This document shows, one piece after another, positions 50,701 to 54,674 of a stretch of DNA of 64,000 bases. The notes beneath the pieces were generated by a model. It saw nothing but the letters and a program-made list of their open reading frames with translations. It was not told the origin of the DNA and did no database searches. Every line of letters starts with the position of its first letter. The stretch's first letter is position 1. The position numbers and the translations under genes are program-made. The stretch covers positions 54,861,566 through 54,925,565 of the forward strand of contig OX411547.1 in the NCBI GenBank assembly GCA_948146395.1. The letters run 5' to 3'. This DNA comes from Fragum whitleyi (Eukaryota; Mollusca; Bivalvia; Cardiida; Cardiidae).

Positions 50701-53700
50701 CACAAAAAAAATTTATTTTAAGGGTAGAAGTAAAGAAAACCGAACAAAATCCGGTCTAATTTAAACCTTTTTGACAGAAACATTCTAAAAAAATTAACTT
50801 TTTAAACAAAAAATATATGAAAAAATAAAATTTCAACAAAAGATAAGGGTTAATTTTACAAATAAATCCGTGTTGAATAATATCGGATTTGCAAAATATG
50901 CGCTTTAAGTATTCATTGAAACAAAATAATGGACAAAAGTGAAAAGAGAATGGTATTTTTGGAATATTTTAAGTGAATTTCGGCTTTTTTGCCGGGGGGG
51001 GGGGTCAAACAAGTTCATGTTTGCCTGGCTGGAGTGAGAGATAAGCGCTAATTTTCAAAAACTAGTCTACCAATTGCACTTTTTTTTTCTTAAGTGTTGC
51101 AAACAACATTTTTTTGTTATTATATTCTTAATTTGGATGAGTTATACTGTAAAAATATATCATAAGCCCCAAAATATAAGAAAAAAATAAGATTTTTTTG
51201 CACAAAAAGATAAGGGTTTTTTTTATAATAATTTGCATCCGAAAATAAACATTTTGCGCGAGGTATCTCAAAATAGTGAAATGCACTCTGGAAAACATTA
51301 TCATGCAAAGAAAACACAGTTTGAATATTATGGGGTTATGTCCGGCGCGTTTTAACCGCTCAGAGAGATAGCTTTTTAACTATAACAGGGTTGAGGGAGT
51401 TCGTTGATTTTTCAAAACCTATTTGACCGATTTCTTTTAATTTTTGCATGGTTATCAGGCATATGCTTGTGTAATATTCCATGTGTTACAATGAGGAATT
51501 AGCTGAAAAACAAACACCGTGTAGGCTGAAAAAGGTGAAAACTTGTAAATTTCTTAGGAAAGATAAGGGTTACGACAAAAGAAAATCCATGAAAAAAAGA
51601 AAATGATAATTTTCACCCGCAAAACACCATTAAATGCATTGCAAAGAAGATATTTAATTGAATTGCGTTGAAAAATGACTCCTAAATAAAAACCAACCTT
51701 CAGTTTTGTGTATAGAAAACTCATGTTTTTCAAAGAACAAATTTTCGCTTTGGACTATATTTGATGTGAATTTTTCCCCGACCGGGTTAAGGGTTACGTC
51801 CTCTACTCATTAACTATAACACATAATCGCCTAAAAATTTCAGATTTAATCCAAAACAGGTAATTGTACGTAAATATGTGCAATTTTTATATTTCATTGG
51901 CAAAAACTTCCTTCTTTAGGTCTAGGGGAACTAATTCAATTGCCGGCGATCTGTCAAGAAACTTTAGGGAAACTCCGGTCCATATACTCAAATGTTAAAG
52001 GTGATCTGTGATTGGTCAATATTATTGAAATTCAAAATTGCTTGGATATTTTTCAGCGATTATAATCTGTTGTTGAAATACAATCGAAAAATTAAAGATT
52101 TTAAACTATTTTCCCGGTCCAATAGCTATTTATAAACATGGGTATATTTGCTTGAGGGGCCGGTAAAAACAGCTTCGCGGTAAGGGTCATCTCAAAAATG
52201 GCCCAAAAAGTCGTAGAGAAAAGGGATCATGCCATACTAATTTTCAATTCATTTCATGCGCAAATGAACGGGCCTCAATTTAAGACAGGTTTGAACACTC
52301 TCGCATTCTCTTGGACTGAGCTATGACCGGAAAGGTTATAATGGCCGATAACGGAAAATGAATTAGTTTCCCTATACCATAGGTAGGTTTTATGCGGTGA
52401 GCCGTGAAATCTACTTCTAACGGTTAAATTCCCGTGCTGTTCTTTCAAAATAGATAAAGCAGGTTTAAACCATACCTTATGATGATATTGTTTGCCTTTC
52501 GAATTAAAGTTATTGCTTGGCTTAGATCTTTAAGTTTCCTCATTCATGTACTTTCAAAGTTGAAAAGGAGGGGTCACGTTCAATTCCTAGCATATGCTTT
52601 TAAATATACCCATATACCTATGAAAAAGGACTCAACGCCTACGTCAGAGCTCAGCTTTGTAAATACACCTATACATTGTATTCTGCGTTATTAATGAACT
52701 GGCAGGGCGGGGCTTAACCGTGACGTAATTTGGCCAGATCACTATTCAATACTTTGGGTTCTTTCAAATTTTAGTGCGTAATCATCATTAAAGCGTGCAA
52801 ATAACTGTATCCTAACTGTCCTAAAACCTAAAGGATTTATTATCCAAGATTAATGCCCTGGCAGGGCGGAGCCTAAGTAACGGGTCGTTGCACTTAAGGT
52901 TAAGGAAAATCAGCTTTTATCTAAAATAACCTACTTCTAAAGAGAGTCGACATAATTAACTCCAGACCATAAATCGTAGATTGGTAACCAAATCCTCGTA
53001 ACTTCAGCTTAATCAAGCTGAAGTTACGAGGCATTGGTTACCAAACGATGAAATGTGTTCACTCTCTCAAAGCACTTGAATCCTTAAGGTTTTAGGATAC
53101 AGTTAGTTGCACGCGTTAACGATGATTATAGACCTGCAATTTCAAGTGAGTGATCAAAGATCAATTTTACATTGAAAATGATAGGAGATAACGGTTTCTC
53201 GGACCTCACTCTTTCTTGCGGAACTATACCGACTAAAATTCGAAAGAACCCAAACTATTGAAAAGTAAACTCGCCAAATTACGTCACGGTTAAGCCCCGC
53301 CCTGCCAGTACATTAATTACGCAGAATACGTGCATGGAGACAATGAACACATTTCATCGTTTGGTTACCAAGATCTCTTAACTTCAGCTTGATTAAGATG
53401 AAGTTTCGAGGATTTGGTTACCAATCTACGATTTAAGGTCTCGAGTTATTTATGTCGACTCTCTTAAGAAGTAGGTTATTTTAGATAAAAGCTGATTTCC
53501 CTTAACCTTCAGTGCAACGATCCGTTACTTAGGCTCCGCCCTGCCAGGGCATTAATCATGGATTATACCATATGTAAAATCAGAATGCTTAAATAGCTAC
53601 CTTAAAATAGAATCGCGAATTGATCAATACAATCAGAAAGAAGACTTGCATCTTAATTCTAAGTATATTCATTGTTCCTTAAATCTAGAATAATTTGAAC

Positions 53701-54637
53701 TTAAAGGTAGAGTGCCCCTTTGGTAACGTTGAAGTATAAACTGCAATTGTTTCAGCTTATGGCTTAAACAAAACACTTAAAGGGCGTTATTTTCAATGAA
53801 CTACATGTATATGTAATTATCGTTCATGCTTCAATAACCACAATAAAAAAGAAACACATCCCTACAGTAACTATTTTTTCAAAAAAAGTTAGAATATACA
53901 GTTTGCTTACTTTTTCAAGTGACCCTTACTCGCAAAAGAAATTTGGACTCCTGTATTTACCGCAACACAAAGAGATTTCTTTTAAAAATGCTGAATGAAC
54001 TTTGGCTTATCAGACATCAAACCCACTACCGTAAAACTAAGAAACTAATGTTTAACTTATTCTTAGAGTGAAAAGGGACAAAGATCGTGAATACATGAAG
54101 CCTTTTATTTAGACATTATGCAATCATGTTTCGCCCGTATCTTGGCTATGTCTTAATGGTTTAGGCAAAATAAAAATATACAAGGGCTACATATGTTATA
54201 CGTACTAAGAGTTTTGTATGAAAAAATATCTATCTAGGTTGGGGGAATTGATAATTATTGAGTCTCTGCCGAGACAATTGTTAATTCCCACAACCGATTA
54301 AGATTTTTTTCATACAATACACTAAATACAATAGATGTCTCCAACAGAAATTTAAGTTTCTTAAAATAAAGGCATTACGTCATTGTTCTATAAATATCTA
54401 TGTGATGTCATAAAATGTATCATATGGGATGTTATCACGCGGATATATGTATAGTTATAGCACAAGGTACACACAACTTCCATAACATTCATTATTACAG
54501 AGATAAGCTGAATAGTCTAGGAGCCCGCTAGGTAAAATAAAATTTTCATTTAATCCATCGGGTATAAAAAGGCAAAGAATTCCAGGCGAATTCATTTGCT
54601 AGCTAATTAGAGGTGGATACCAGAACCAAAATTGGTT

Positions 54638-54674
<37 letters not shown>

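Noticed and set aside
49860..52378. LTR retrotransposon
   Set aside because: The 407 bp repeats lack TG...CA ends, no target duplication, primer site, polypurine tract or coding domain was seen between them.
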